Part shown: one piece after another, positions 17,964-26,976 of the stretch
Layout of the letters: each line of letters begins with the position of its first letter
Position numbering within the stretch: the stretch's first letter is position 1
DNA from: CAZJUP01 sp964549275
Lineage (GTDB): Bacteria; Fidelibacterota; Marinisomatia; Marinisomatales; TCS55
Length of the DNA stretch: 64,000 nucleotides
Reading direction: 5' to 3'
NCBI GenBank assembly: GCA_964549275.1
Contig: CAZJUP010000003.1
Coordinates: 124,001 to 188,000, forward strand
The notes under the pieces: generated by a model
Database searches by the model: none
Seen by the model: the letters and a program-made list of their open reading frames with translations, nothing else
What the model was told of the DNA's origin: nothing
Translations under genes and position numbers: made by a program

Positions 17964-20075
17964 TTACTCTCCTTTAATATCTGTCCCTAATCGCTGTAAA
18001 TACGCGATTAAAGCGACAATTTCTCTGTTCCACTGTGCATCAGGGATTCCCTGCATTTTCAGGGTTTTGGCGAATGTTTTAGCTTGGGTAGTTAATTCTT
18101 CATTGGCAGTATATTCAAATCCTTCGCTGTACGGGACACCCAGCTTTCTCATCCCTTTGATCTTTGCTGGTGTACTTTTCAAATCTATGGAATTCTCCAA
18201 CAGCCATTTATAGGAGGGCATAATAGAACCAGGTGATGTACTCTGCGGGTTTTTCATATGATTATAATGCCATGCATCCGGGTATTTTCCGCCTATACGA
18301 TGAATATCCGGTCCTGTTCTTTTTGATCCCCATAAAAATGGATGGTCATAAACAAATTCGCCAGCTTTTGAATATTCACCGTATCGTTCAGTTTCCGAAC
18401 GAAATGGGCGTATCATCTGAGAATGACAGGTATAACACCCTTCCCGTATGTAAATATCCCTCCCTTGGAGTTCTAATGGTGTATAAGGTTTTACACTTGA
18501 AATCGTCGGAATATTTGATTCCACAACATACATGGGTATAGCTTCAACCAGCCCGCCAATTGTAATTAACACTGTAGTTAGAATGGAAAATTGCACAGGG
18601 CGACTTTCAATCCACCGATGCCAATATCCCGGTTCTTCATGTTCTGTTTTTACTAGTGCAGGAGCTTGTACCTCTTCCTCTTTAACCAATTCGCCTGATT
18701 TAATGGTCTTCATCAAATTATAAAACATCACAAACACACCAACTAAATAAAGCGTTCCACCAACGACCCTCACCACATACATGGGAATAATTTGGGTTAC
18801 GACTTCAAGGAAATTGGGGTACTGTAAAAACCCGTCTGCGGTAAATTGCTTCCACATGAGCCCTTGGGTAATCCCGCCCCAATACATTGGAATAGCATAA
18901 AAAATCATTCCTAGTGTTGCAATCCAAAAATGCGTGTTGGCCAATTTTACAGAAAAAAGTTTTGTGTTAAAGATTCGGGGAATTAACCAATACAACATCC
19001 CAAATGTCATTCCACCATTCCAACCCATAGCCCCGATGTGAACATGCCCAATAGTCCAATCTGTGTAATGAGATAAGGCATTAACACTTTTAATGGACAT
19101 CATAGGACCTTCAAAAGTAGACATCCCGTAAGCGGTTACTGCGACGACCATAAACTTGAGGATGGGGTCCTGTCTCACCTTATCCCATGCACCTCTCAGG
19201 GTAAGTAACCCGTTGAGCATACCTCCCCAAGAAGGTGCAATCAGCATTAATGAAAAAACCATTCCTAAGGACTGCGCCCAATCCGGTAGTGCAGTATATA
19301 ATAAATGGTGAGGTCCGGCCCAAATATAAATAAAGATTAACCCCCAAAAATGGATAATGGACAATCGATAAGAAAATATAGGTCTGTTAGCTGCTTTCGG
19401 CAGAAAATAATACATAACGCCTAAATAAGGTGTTGTTAGAAAAAATGCCACGGCATTATGACCATACCACCATTGAACCAAAGCATCCTGAACGCCGGCG
19501 TACATGGAATAACTTTTTAAAAATGAAATGGGCAATTCCATTGAATTAAACACATGAAGAACAGCTACCGTAAAAAATGTGGCAATATAAAACCATATGG
19601 CCACATACATATGTTTTTCTCTTCTTTTAATGATGGTTCCCATCATATTAATCCCAAATATGACCCAAATGATGGTGATGGCAATATCTATAGGCCATTC
19701 TAATTCGGCATATTCCTTACTGGAAGTAATTCCAAAAGGAAGGGTTAGGGCTGCACTGATAATAATCCCCTGCCATCCCCAAAAATGGATTTTACTGAGC
19801 AGGTCGCTAAACATTCGAGCTTTCATTAATCGCTGCAATGAATAGTACACACCCATAAATATTCCATTTCCTACGAATGCAAATATGACGGCATTCGTAT
19901 GAAGAGGTCTCAACCGTGAGTACGTCAACCAGGAGATATCAAAATTGAAAATAGGATTGGTTAATTGTAGTGCAATGGTCACACCCACCAAAATGCCTAT
20001 TATTCCCCAAAAAATAGTTGCATAGGCAAAATTTTTAACAATGTGATTGTCGTAACGAAATGTTTCAACGCTCAT
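17964..20075 (-). CDS. ccoNO: fused CcoN-CcoO, catalytic core of cbb3 cytochrome c oxidase
   Basis: The 703-residue protein joins the heme-copper oxidase subunit I (CcoN) to the membrane-anchored monoheme cytochrome CcoO in one chain, an arrangement common in Bacteroidetes relatives. The N-terminal part (about residues 1-470) has twelve or more helices with conserved histidines in RPLHTNAV, QWWYGHNAV, IWAGPHH and TIGHVHIGAMGW. After a linker of some 40 residues and another membrane span, the CcoO part shows EGCYTCHSQMIRP with the heme motif CYTCH. CAGGAG lies five bases before the ATG. It terminates just before ccoQ. Confidence 0.95.
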   Translation of the reverse strand: MSVETFRYDNHIVKNFAYATIFWGIIGILVGVTIALQLTNPIFNFDISWLTYSRLRPLHTNAVIFAFVGNGIFMGVYYSLQRLMKARMFSDLLSKIHFWGWQGIIISAALTLPFGITSSKEYAELEWPIDIAITIIWVIFGINMMGTIIKRREKHMYVAIWFYIATFFTVAVLHVFNSMELPISFLKSYSMYAGVQDALVQWWYGHNAVAFFLTTPYLGVMYYFLPKAANRPIFSYRLSIIHFWGLIFIYIWAGPHHLLYTALPDWAQSLGMVFSLMLIAPSWGGMLNGLLTLRGAWDKVRQDPILKFMVVAVTAYGMSTFEGPMMSIKSVNALSHYTDWTIGHVHIGAMGWNGGMTFGMLYWLIPRIFNTKLFSVKLANTHFWIATLGMIFYAIPMYWGGITQGLMWKQFTADGFLQYPNFLEVVTQIIPMYVVRVVGGTLYLVGVFVMFYNLMKTIKSGELVKEEEVQAPALVKTEHEEPGYWHRWIESRPVQFSILTTVLITIGGLVEAIPMYVVESNIPTISSVKPYTPLELQGRDIYIREGCYTCHSQMIRPFRSETERYGEYSKAGEFVYDHPFLWGSKRTGPDIHRIGGKYPDAWHYNHMKNPQSTSPGSIMPSYKWLLENSIDLKSTPAKIKGMRKLGVPYSEGFEYTANEELTTQAKTFAKTLKMQGIPDAQWNREIVALIAYLQRLGTDIKGE

Positions 20076-20090
20076 AAATGCTCCTGAATG

Positions 20091-20249
20091 TTATAAATCC
20101 TTTTTTGATTGATGGTCATCTAATAGGGAACGAATAGACGGTGTGTAAGCATCATCAAATTGTCCGCTTTTCACAGCCCAAAAAAATGAAATAAGAAATC
20201 CGATAGCCATAAAAAGGCTAATCAAAATTAGAAGAACTAAAACTTTCAC
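20091..20249 (-). CDS. ccoS: CcoS, small cbb3 maturation protein
   Basis: This short gene encodes 52 residues reading VKVLVLLILISLFMAIG at the start and containing FFWAVKSGQFDD, the diagnostic CcoS block, then a charged tail. CcoS is needed to insert heme b and CuB into CcoN. The start is GTG at 20249. The gene ends 15 bp upstream of ccoNO. It is easily missed because of its length and its GTG start. Confidence 0.9.
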   Translation of the reverse strand: MKVLVLLILISLFMAIGFLISFFWAVKSGQFDDAYTPSIRSLLDDHQSKKDL

Positions 20250-20322
20250 CTCTATTTAAAATCCTTCAAATCGAGTTTTAGATAATGTAAGGTTCCCATT
20301 GGTCAGACGTTTTTAATATAAA

Positions 20323-20337
20323 TTGAGGTAAACTCAA
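20323..20337. promoter_or_regulatory. palindrome upstream of ccoS-ccoNO, possible regulator site
   Basis: The 15-bp element reads TTGAG-N5-CTCAA and lies about 75 bp upstream of ccoS in the 207-bp gap after ccoI. It resembles FNR/CRP-family half-sites (TTGA and TCAA), but the distance between TTGA and TCAA is seven rather than the canonical six bases. A TATATT-like -10 sequence is next to it on the minus strand. The call is tentative. Confidence 0.3.
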
Positions 20338-20456
20338 CTTCATGCATTTTTCGATTCATGCAAATTCGGGGAATTGATTTACCCTAAATTATACCGATTA
20401 CATATATTAGAAACTATCACAGAATGGATATGGAATAAAAATAGTTTTTTACCTGT

Positions 20457-22841
20457 TTATCCGTTTTGTTTCCTCAAGAGCCATCGTATTGAAATTGTAG
20501 AAAATGCTATCACGCTTATTGAACTAATGGGCATTAATATTGCAGATATTAAAGGGGATAATAATCCCTGAACCGCAAAGGATATGCCAACAATATTATA
20601 TAGAAATGAAATTAAAATACTGGCAGAAATAATGGTCATGGACTTACCGGAAAAAACAAAATACTGATGCAAATTCTGAAATTCTCGGGCTTCCAGTATA
20701 GCATCAGAAGCGGGTGAAAATAAGTACACATCTTCAGAAATAGAAATCCCAACATCGCTAATTCCAAGAGCACCTGCATCATTCAATCCATCTCCGATCA
20801 TAGCAACCCTTTCACCTTTTGTCTGCAGTTGCTGTATATAATCACGTTTATTAAATGGACTCTGGTTATATCTTATATTTGTTTTTTTATCAAAAATACG
20901 GTTTAAGTTCTCTGCTTCACTGTCGTTATCACCTGTCAAAACGGATAATGTATATTTAGGTTTTAATTTATTAACAAGATCCGATAGGCCCTGCCGGTAA
21001 TGGTTAGTAAAAACAAAGTACCCTATCCATTTTTCATTTATTTTTACATGAACATTGGTTTGTTGTTTGGCAGAATTTTCTATTCCGCAATAATCAGCTG
21101 ACCCCAATTGAATGTAGTTTCCATTTACTTTTCCAAATATTCCCTTACCCGATATTTCCTGGAATTCGGATACGGGTAAATCATTAGCCAGTGAAAGAAA
21201 ACTTGAAATTTGACGGCTAAGAGGGTGAGAAGACTGTGAAGCTAGAGATGAAATTACATCCATCATTTTCTCACTATTTATTACGTCGGGCGCGGGTATG
21301 AATTGAATATTCGTTTTTCTTGAATGGGTTATTGTTCCCGTTTTATCAAAAACAATATGTGTAATATGGGAAAGTTGTTCTACAACTTCAGAATTTTTTA
21401 AATAAAATTTTTGGCGACCAAATATTCGAATAGTATTCCCAAGTGTAAACGGAGCAGATAAAGCCAAAGCACAAGGGCATGCGATAATGAGAATCGATGT
21501 AATGACATGAGCCATTTTAGATACATCCAATACAAACCAATATCCTCCCGCTAAGGCGGCAATTGATAATACAGTGAGTGTGAAATATTTACTTACTCTA
21601 TCAAGTTTCGATGTGATGGAGTTTTTTAAATCCGCTTTATCCTGATTCCATAATTGTGTTAAATAACTTTGAGAGACATCTCGAATAACCTCTATTTCTA
21701 CTGAAATTCCGACTAGCCTGCCTCCAGCATAAATTTTATCACCGGGCTTCATTATATTCGCCTTGGATTCACCTGTTACAAAACTGTAATCGATTTGAGC
21801 ATTATTTTTTAATAATATTGAATCGGCAGGAATGATTTCATTATTTCGGACAATAATACGATCGCCTACCGTTAATTTGGATAAGGGAATAGAGACTTCT
21901 CCCCGCGAAGTATTCTTCATAACAAAAGAAGGAAAAAAGGACCGATAATCTCTCTCAAAAGAAAGTGAATCAAATGATTTTTGTTGAAAGACTTTCCCTA
22001 CAAGAAGTAAGAAAACCAGTCCTGTAAATGAGTCCATAAACCCCGGGCCAATATTGAGAAGGATTTCGTACACACTTCTTAAAAACAAGGCCGATATTCC
22101 TATAGAAATGGGAATATCTATATTGATAAATCGTTTTTTTATCCCCGTGAAAGCTGAACGGAAATAGTCTGTGGAACTGTACAGTAAAACAGGCAAGGCT
22201 AAGAGAATATTTAAAAGCCTGAAAAACCATTGGAACCCTTCTAAAGTTTCTGCCTGATCAAAATATTCCGGTAGACTCAATAGCATAATATTTCCAAAGG
22301 AAAATGCAGCAACACCTAGCTTCATAATCATGGATCGATTAAATGAAGGTGATAGTGATTCCGATAAATCCTGGAGATTTATCTGAGGTTCATAACCGAT
22401 GGATACCAGTAATTCAACAACTTCTCGAAGAGAAATTTTATTGTGATGAAAAGTAATTGAACACTGTTTTTTTAAAAAATCAACCCGCGATTGTGAAACT
22501 TCATTCCGAATTTTAAATAATCGTTCTAAAATCCATACACAGGAGGCACAGTGCATTCCAGGTACGGTCAACACTACTTTACTGATTTCATGATCTTTAT
22601 ATTGAATTAAGCTTTTTTGAATATCATCATCATCTAGATAAGCATACCGATGTCTGAATCCTTCATCAACTGGAGTGTTCCCCGGTGCATTCTCTAAATC
22701 ATAGTATTGACAAAGATTTTTCTCATTTAATATTTCAAAAGCGACCTTACACCCCTGACAGCAAAAATGATGTCCACCGGATTTTGCCGGAGATGTTCCA
22801 CAATCAGCACCACAATGAAAACATGCGTTATCTTTTCCCAT
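20457..22841 (-). CDS. ccoI: CcoI/FixI copper-transporting P1B-type ATPase
   Basis: CcoI (CopA2 type) pumps Cu(I) to the periplasm for cbb3 assembly. The 794-residue protein has an N-terminal cysteine-rich metal domain (CFHCGADC and CCQGC), a heavy-metal-associated motif (GMHCASC), eight membrane helices, the transmembrane copper motif CPC (IIACPCALA), the phosphorylation motif DKTGT and the hinge GDGLND. This N-terminal arrangement is typical of FixI rather than of detoxifying CopA. It is five bases downstream of the TauE/SafE-like gene and precedes ccoS. Confidence 0.93.
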   Translation of the reverse strand: MGKDNACFHCGADCGTSPAKSGGHHFCCQGCKVAFEILNEKNLCQYYDLENAPGNTPVDEGFRHRYAYLDDDDIQKSLIQYKDHEISKVVLTVPGMHCASCVWILERLFKIRNEVSQSRVDFLKKQCSITFHHNKISLREVVELLVSIGYEPQINLQDLSESLSPSFNRSMIMKLGVAAFSFGNIMLLSLPEYFDQAETLEGFQWFFRLLNILLALPVLLYSSTDYFRSAFTGIKKRFINIDIPISIGISALFLRSVYEILLNIGPGFMDSFTGLVFLLLVGKVFQQKSFDSLSFERDYRSFFPSFVMKNTSRGEVSIPLSKLTVGDRIIVRNNEIIPADSILLKNNAQIDYSFVTGESKANIMKPGDKIYAGGRLVGISVEIEVIRDVSQSYLTQLWNQDKADLKNSITSKLDRVSKYFTLTVLSIAALAGGYWFVLDVSKMAHVITSILIIACPCALALSAPFTLGNTIRIFGRQKFYLKNSEVVEQLSHITHIVFDKTGTITHSRKTNIQFIPAPDVINSEKMMDVISSLASQSSHPLSRQISSFLSLANDLPVSEFQEISGKGIFGKVNGNYIQLGSADYCGIENSAKQQTNVHVKINEKWIGYFVFTNHYRQGLSDLVNKLKPKYTLSVLTGDNDSEAENLNRIFDKKTNIRYNQSPFNKRDYIQQLQTKGERVAMIGDGLNDAGALGISDVGISISEDVYLFSPASDAILEAREFQNLHQYFVFSGKSMTIISASILISFLYNIVGISFAVQGLLSPLISAILMPISSISVIAFSTISIRWLLRKQNG

Positions 22842-22846
22842 GGGTA

Positions 22847-23575
22847 TTAAGGGTTAGCACTAGGTTCACCACAGCATTCCACATGCTGTGGTGAGTGGTT
22901 CAACCATTTTTGGACCCCCTTGTACATAGTGAGGCATCCAAATATAATGACTAAAATTGCAGTAACTTTTAAAAGAGTGTTTCGAAATTTTACCGTTAAA
23001 AAATTTGTACTGAATCCAAATAAAAGGAGGATGGGAAATGTACCAAGACCGAAAGAGGCCATGGTCAGCATTCCGGTAAAAACCGTTCCACTCGCTACCG
23101 CGGCAGCACCTGCCACATAGACTGGACCACAGGGAATAAACCCCAACATAAGCCCAAGTAAAAACACATTATGTGTATTAACTTTTTGAATACTTTTTCG
23201 AATAAAAGCCTGGTAACGATTTAAAAAAGGCATTTTGGGATAACTCCCCGAAGGAAATATACCCAACAGTTCAAAACCCACAATGATCATTACTAACCCG
23301 GCTAACACAAACAATAAGTTTTGAAGGTTTAATATACCAAGGGCCAACCGGGTTGTGCTGCCGACCAAACCAAACACTGCCCCAAGTGCAACATAGGTTA
23401 TAACCCTGCCACCATGATATAAAAAGTGAGGGAGAATGATAATGTTCTGAGAATTTTTTTGTCGATTTATCGTAACGGTATAGGCCATGATAAATCCTCC
23501 ACACATTCCAATGCAATGACTGAGACTTGTGAAAAACCCCATGACAAAAACTGTGTAAAGTTCCTGTAATTCCAT
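22847..23575 (-). CDS. TauE/SafE (DsbD_2-type) membrane protein of cbb3 clusters
   Basis: The 242-residue protein has about six membrane helices and the motif HCIGMCGGF near the N-terminus plus GFIPCGPVYV in the middle, the two half-repeat cysteine motifs of the DsbD_2 / TauE-SafE-like family often found in cco operons. The C-terminus is His/Cys rich (HSPQHVECCGE) and may bind metal. The family is implicated in cbb3 biogenesis, perhaps copper or thiol handling, but the exact role is not settled. It appears to be the first gene of the cco operon. Confidence 0.8.
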   Translation of the reverse strand: MELQELYTVFVMGFFTSLSHCIGMCGGFIMAYTVTINRQKNSQNIIILPHFLYHGGRVITYVALGAVFGLVGSTTRLALGILNLQNLLFVLAGLVMIIVGFELLGIFPSGSYPKMPFLNRYQAFIRKSIQKVNTHNVFLLGLMLGFIPCGPVYVAGAAAVASGTVFTGMLTMASFGLGTFPILLLFGFSTNFLTVKFRNTLLKVTAILVIIFGCLTMYKGVQKWLNHSPQHVECCGEPSANP

Positions 23576-23669
23576 CGTGAAAATTAAGAGTAATTCATTA
23601 CTTAAATAATCATTCGTACGGAATATTTTTATTGTAAAGAAATTATTCTCCGCTCCTCAGTATTGAGGA

Positions 23670-23712
23670 AAAATTGCAGTAACCCCAAATGATTTAGAGC
23701 TACTGCAATTTT
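23670..23712 (-). terminator. terminator-like hairpin after the TonB receptor gene
   Basis: A perfect 12-bp inverted repeat, AAAATTGCAGTA / TACTGCAATTTT, encloses a 19-nt loop. On the minus strand the stem ends in a T run and lies 28 bp downstream of the TonB-dependent receptor stop, so it probably separates that gene from the cco operon. Confidence 0.6.
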
Positions 23713-23739
23713 AGTCAGACTATTTTTTGATTCTCCGAT

Positions 23740-26040
23740 TTAGAACTTATATGTACTTTGAATAGTAAAGTTACGTCCTGGTTCGTAAAGAGTGTAATTC
23801 TCAGGCATATTTTTATATTTTCTGCTTAAGTTTTCATAATAATTACGATTGAACAAATTAAACACCCCCGCACGAATATTCCATCGATTACGTATTTCGA
23901 AATTCAAATTCAGGTTATAGACATCAAAACCTGGAGTTTCTGTTTCCCCATATAGAGAGGATATTCGTCTTTGAGAGGATACAAAACGCCCATGTAATTC
24001 CGCACCTAAATTAAATTTAGGATGAAAATATTTTAGGATGAGGTTGCTCTCCAAAGGTATAGCTTCCGGCAGAGGATCATTTAAATCCAGGTTATCTCCA
24101 ATAGTATAAGAGAAATTTCCGTCGAGACTTAAACCGTTCCCCAATTTACTGCTAATAGAGGCCTCCAATCCGTATTGTCTTGCATTGGTAATATTTATGA
24201 ACCGTTTTGTGTATTTCGGGTCATTACAAGGCATGTATAGTCGATTCATATTGGTATCGATTTCTGCCGATATATAATTATCAAAACGCGAATAATATAA
24301 ATTTGTCTTTATCTTAGTGGTTTTAAAGATTTTCTTTACTGCAAGTTCAATCTGATTGTTAGTTTCAGGTTTCAGGTTTGGATTGCCAAAATATTCATAC
24401 GGGTCTTTCCCCACAGGTAAATGGTTAATATACCTTTCAGTGATATTGGGTGTTCTCATCCCTCTCGCCAGGGAAAGAGTGACCATTGTGGAATATCCGG
24501 GTGTATAATTGAACGACATTAATCCACTGGTATTTAAACTTTGAAAAGTATTTATGCTCCCATAAGATTCAGTGAATTGAGGCGCTGGGTTTTTGATTTC
24601 AGATACTATTCTGTCTGCTCTGAACCCAAATTTTGAATGCAGCTTTTCCATTAAAGGCAAATTGTATTCAGTAAAAACCCCCATATCTTCCAAAGTTGAA
24701 TTTTGCCAAACATAATCGGTAAACACTTTTGGTTGCTCAAAAGTCATCCCATTGCACCCATTTTTATACACTTCCCGGGTTCTGTCCCCATCTTTATGCA
24801 ACATATAATAATCCATTCCCAGATATAAGATTTGATTTTGGGCAAACTTCAATCCCGATTCTATTCTTCCTCCCAAAGTTCCCGTAAGTGCATCAGTGAC
24901 GGCATGAATTGCGCTATAATTGGGCCTTGAATCATTGTTCATGATATGGCTCACATCAGATTTGAAGAGTTTGGCTGTAAATAAAAACAGTGTTTTCCCT
25001 AAATCCCGGGCAGAATAATCAAAAGCAAGGATATCCGTGTCATCTACTTTCGCATCCATGGGCAGGGCGGGGTAATTCACATTTCGTGCAAAAGACTGTC
25101 TCCAGGAAATTTGAATTCTATGGTGTGCATTGGGCTTGAACCCAATTTTTACCGTATAGTCTTTCAGATTAAACGATGATGGGACTTCAATATTAGACCC
25201 AGTAGAATAATTCCCGAAGTCTTTTATTCCACCAGCTAGATAAAAATCCAGTTTATTTTTTCCTCCGAATAATGATACACGACTTCTCTTCCCTTCACCA
25301 TTGGATTCAATGCCGGTATTGACGGATCCTCCAATCATAGCTGTATTGCAGCAAGTAGGGTTTTTCATAACCAAATTCACAATTCCGCCCATGGTTTGTC
25401 CGAATCGAACAGTAAAGGGTCCCTTATACACTTCTATGCGTTTAACATCTTCAGATTGTATATGTGAGGCCGGAGGATCCATTCTATTTGGACATCCACC
25501 CCATAATCGAATCCCGCCATCATATTGAACATTCAACTGGTCATACTTGAAAGACCGCAAAACAGGGTCCATTGCAAATCCCCCTTTTTTGACAGCGCTA
25601 CCACCATTGAATTGACGAAAATATTCTCCAATATCTTTCGGATTATCTTGAGTATCGAAAATTTCAATTTGAGGAGCCAAGTTGTTTCTTGTTCCTGTGA
25701 CCATTAACTCTTCTATGTGAATGGGTTTGATGGTTAATTCAACGTTAACCAAAGTTGTTTTGTCTTTAAAAACCTGTACAGGGATTTCCATTGATTCATA
25801 ACCAATGAAAGATATACCTAATGTATATTGCCCCGGAATGACTTTATCGATTACAAATTCGCCCTCAATATTTGTCGCAGCTCCCTCATAAGTTTCTTGA
25901 ATCAATGCCACGGCTTCCTGCAAGGGTTCTCTTTTATCTGCAGAGATTACCATTCCTTGAATTGTCCCTGTATTTTGCGTCCACACCCATGATAATAATA
26001 TAAATATCATAGCGAAGGACCGCATTTTGGAAATCAACAT
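23740..26040 (-). CDS. TonB-dependent receptor, OprC/NosA copper type
   Basis: The 766-residue outer-membrane protein has a signal peptide, an N-terminal carboxypeptidase-regulatory-like beta domain (GMVISADKREPLQEAVALIQ onward), a plug domain and a 22-strand-type barrel ending in FTIQSTYKF with the C-terminal aromatic. The plug contains GCPNRMDPP, which resembles the motif of the copper receptors OprC and NosA, and barrel loops hold cysteines and methionines. GAGGAGG precedes the ATG. Its neighbours are nos and cbb3 genes, both copper users, so copper import is the likely role; specificity has not been shown. Confidence 0.82.
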   Translation of the reverse strand: MLISKMRSFAMIFILLSWVWTQNTGTIQGMVISADKREPLQEAVALIQETYEGAATNIEGEFVIDKVIPGQYTLGISFIGYESMEIPVQVFKDKTTLVNVELTIKPIHIEELMVTGTRNNLAPQIEIFDTQDNPKDIGEYFRQFNGGSAVKKGGFAMDPVLRSFKYDQLNVQYDGGIRLWGGCPNRMDPPASHIQSEDVKRIEVYKGPFTVRFGQTMGGIVNLVMKNPTCCNTAMIGGSVNTGIESNGEGKRSRVSLFGGKNKLDFYLAGGIKDFGNYSTGSNIEVPSSFNLKDYTVKIGFKPNAHHRIQISWRQSFARNVNYPALPMDAKVDDTDILAFDYSARDLGKTLFLFTAKLFKSDVSHIMNNDSRPNYSAIHAVTDALTGTLGGRIESGLKFAQNQILYLGMDYYMLHKDGDRTREVYKNGCNGMTFEQPKVFTDYVWQNSTLEDMGVFTEYNLPLMEKLHSKFGFRADRIVSEIKNPAPQFTESYGSINTFQSLNTSGLMSFNYTPGYSTMVTLSLARGMRTPNITERYINHLPVGKDPYEYFGNPNLKPETNNQIELAVKKIFKTTKIKTNLYYSRFDNYISAEIDTNMNRLYMPCNDPKYTKRFINITNARQYGLEASISSKLGNGLSLDGNFSYTIGDNLDLNDPLPEAIPLESNLILKYFHPKFNLGAELHGRFVSSQRRISSLYGETETPGFDVYNLNLNFEIRNRWNIRAGVFNLFNRNYYENLSRKYKNMPENYTLYEPGRNFTIQSTYKF

Positions 26041-26083
26041 TTATTCCTCCTCATTTTTTAATTTTTCAGTAGTAGTAACCAAG

Positions 26084-26128
26084 AGTCATTTAACAGGTAT
26101 GTCCAATAAACCGGACCTGTTCATGACT
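26084..26128 (-). repeat. imperfect hairpin upstream of the copper receptor gene
   Basis: AGTCAT...AACAGGT..GTCC pairs with GGACCTGTTCATGACT around an eight-base centre containing AATAAA. It sits 44 bp upstream of the receptor ATG, where it could be a leader structure or an operator. The arms are interrupted, so the pairing is imperfect. Confidence 0.5.
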
Positions 26129-26162
26129 GAAAAATGGATTATGTGTTAGTCAGTTTTAAGAG

Positions 26163-26182
26163 AATTGCCTTTTTAGGCAATT
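26163..26182 (-). terminator. hairpin just after the CHGKCYL-type gene
   Basis: The 8-bp stem AATTGCCT / AGGCAATT with a four-base loop begins five bases beyond the stop of the 128-residue gene on the minus strand. Only a short T-containing stretch follows, so it may be a terminator or an attenuator between that gene and the copper receptor. Confidence 0.5.
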
Positions 26183-26186
26183 TTCT

Positions 26187-26573
26187 TTAACACTGAGGAG
26201 GATGATCGATAGGATATACAGGATAATCAGTAAAAAATGAATGATGAGCCCCTGGTGAAAATTTTACGTCGAAACACATAAGTTGATTCTGACTCAACAT
26301 CTCGTGCGGATCAACGGTTTGTTTCAGTTGTCCTCGATTATTATCGGAAGAAGGCTCTTCGACATCAACAGCCTTACCAATCTGTTTTTTAAGATAGCAT
26401 TTTCCATGACATCCTTTTTCCGGAACGGCAATGTTTTCACACTTTTCATTGGCAATAGTGTTATAATCTACCATATACTCAACCAAAGGAATTAAAACAG
26501 AATTTGATCCCAAAAGATATACCATAAGAACTAAAGATGTGACGGGGCGCAATATTATAGATTTCCGATTCAT
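26187..26573 (-). CDS. small exported Cys/His protein with CHGKCYLKKQ motif
   Basis: The 128-residue protein has one N-terminal membrane or signal segment (SLVLMVYLLGSNSVLIPLV), then YMVDYNTIANEKCEN and the motif GCHGKCYLKKQIGKA. Comparable small proteins with a C-x-GKCYL-K core occur in Bacteroidetes genomes, often beside TonB receptors; this is from memory and no search was run. Other cysteines and histidines are near the C-terminus (MCFDVKF, HHSFF, DHPPQC). AGGAATT precedes the ATG. The position immediately upstream of the copper receptor suggests a shared role in copper acquisition. The function is unknown. Confidence 0.7.
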   Translation of the reverse strand: MNRKSIILRPVTSLVLMVYLLGSNSVLIPLVEYMVDYNTIANEKCENIAVPEKGCHGKCYLKKQIGKAVDVEEPSSDNNRGQLKQTVDPHEMLSQNQLMCFDVKFSPGAHHSFFTDYPVYPIDHPPQC

Positions 26574-26710
26574 AATTCCTGATTGAAGTTAATCAAATAC
26601 AGACAATGGAACTACGACAATATCCTCTGATTATCTTCAATAACTTTAAATTGTTCTGCAAATTTGTTTTACAGAAATTCGTACTAACTATTACCAATTA
26701 AATTAATCGT

Positions 26711-26968
26711 GTGCCTGATTTAAAAGATTTAAAATTAATGCTGCAGACCGGAGTTTGGGCTATTTCTCAAGCCCAAAAAGAAAGGAACAAGGAAGGGAAT
26801 TATAAAATCCTATTTGAAGAATTACCCGGACCATTGGCCTTTTCCTTTTTCGAAAACAATATTGTTAAGTCTCTGGAACAAGATTCAGAGGTTATTTTCC
26901 TTAAATCGGAAGGATTTGATGCTCAAACCTGGGAATACAAACTGATTCGCGTCGATAAATCAGGATGA
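26711..26968 (+). CDS. small hypothetical protein
   Basis: This 85-residue frame begins with GTG at 26711 and has no clear Shine-Dalgarno. The product is soluble and acidic, with no membrane segment and no motif that I recognise. It converges on the YbjQ-family gene with an eight-base gap. Codon use looks like its neighbours, which favours a real gene, but the evidence is thin. Confidence 0.5.
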   Translation: MPDLKDLKLMLQTGVWAISQAQKERNKEGNYKILFEELPGPLAFSFFENNIVKSLEQDSEVIFLKSEGFDAQTWEYKLIRVDKSG

Positions 26969-26976
26969 AGAGAAAG

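Noticed and set aside
23655..23668. CCTCA/TGAGG mini-hairpin
   Set aside because: A five-base stem is easily found by chance; the neighbouring 12-bp stem explains termination better.
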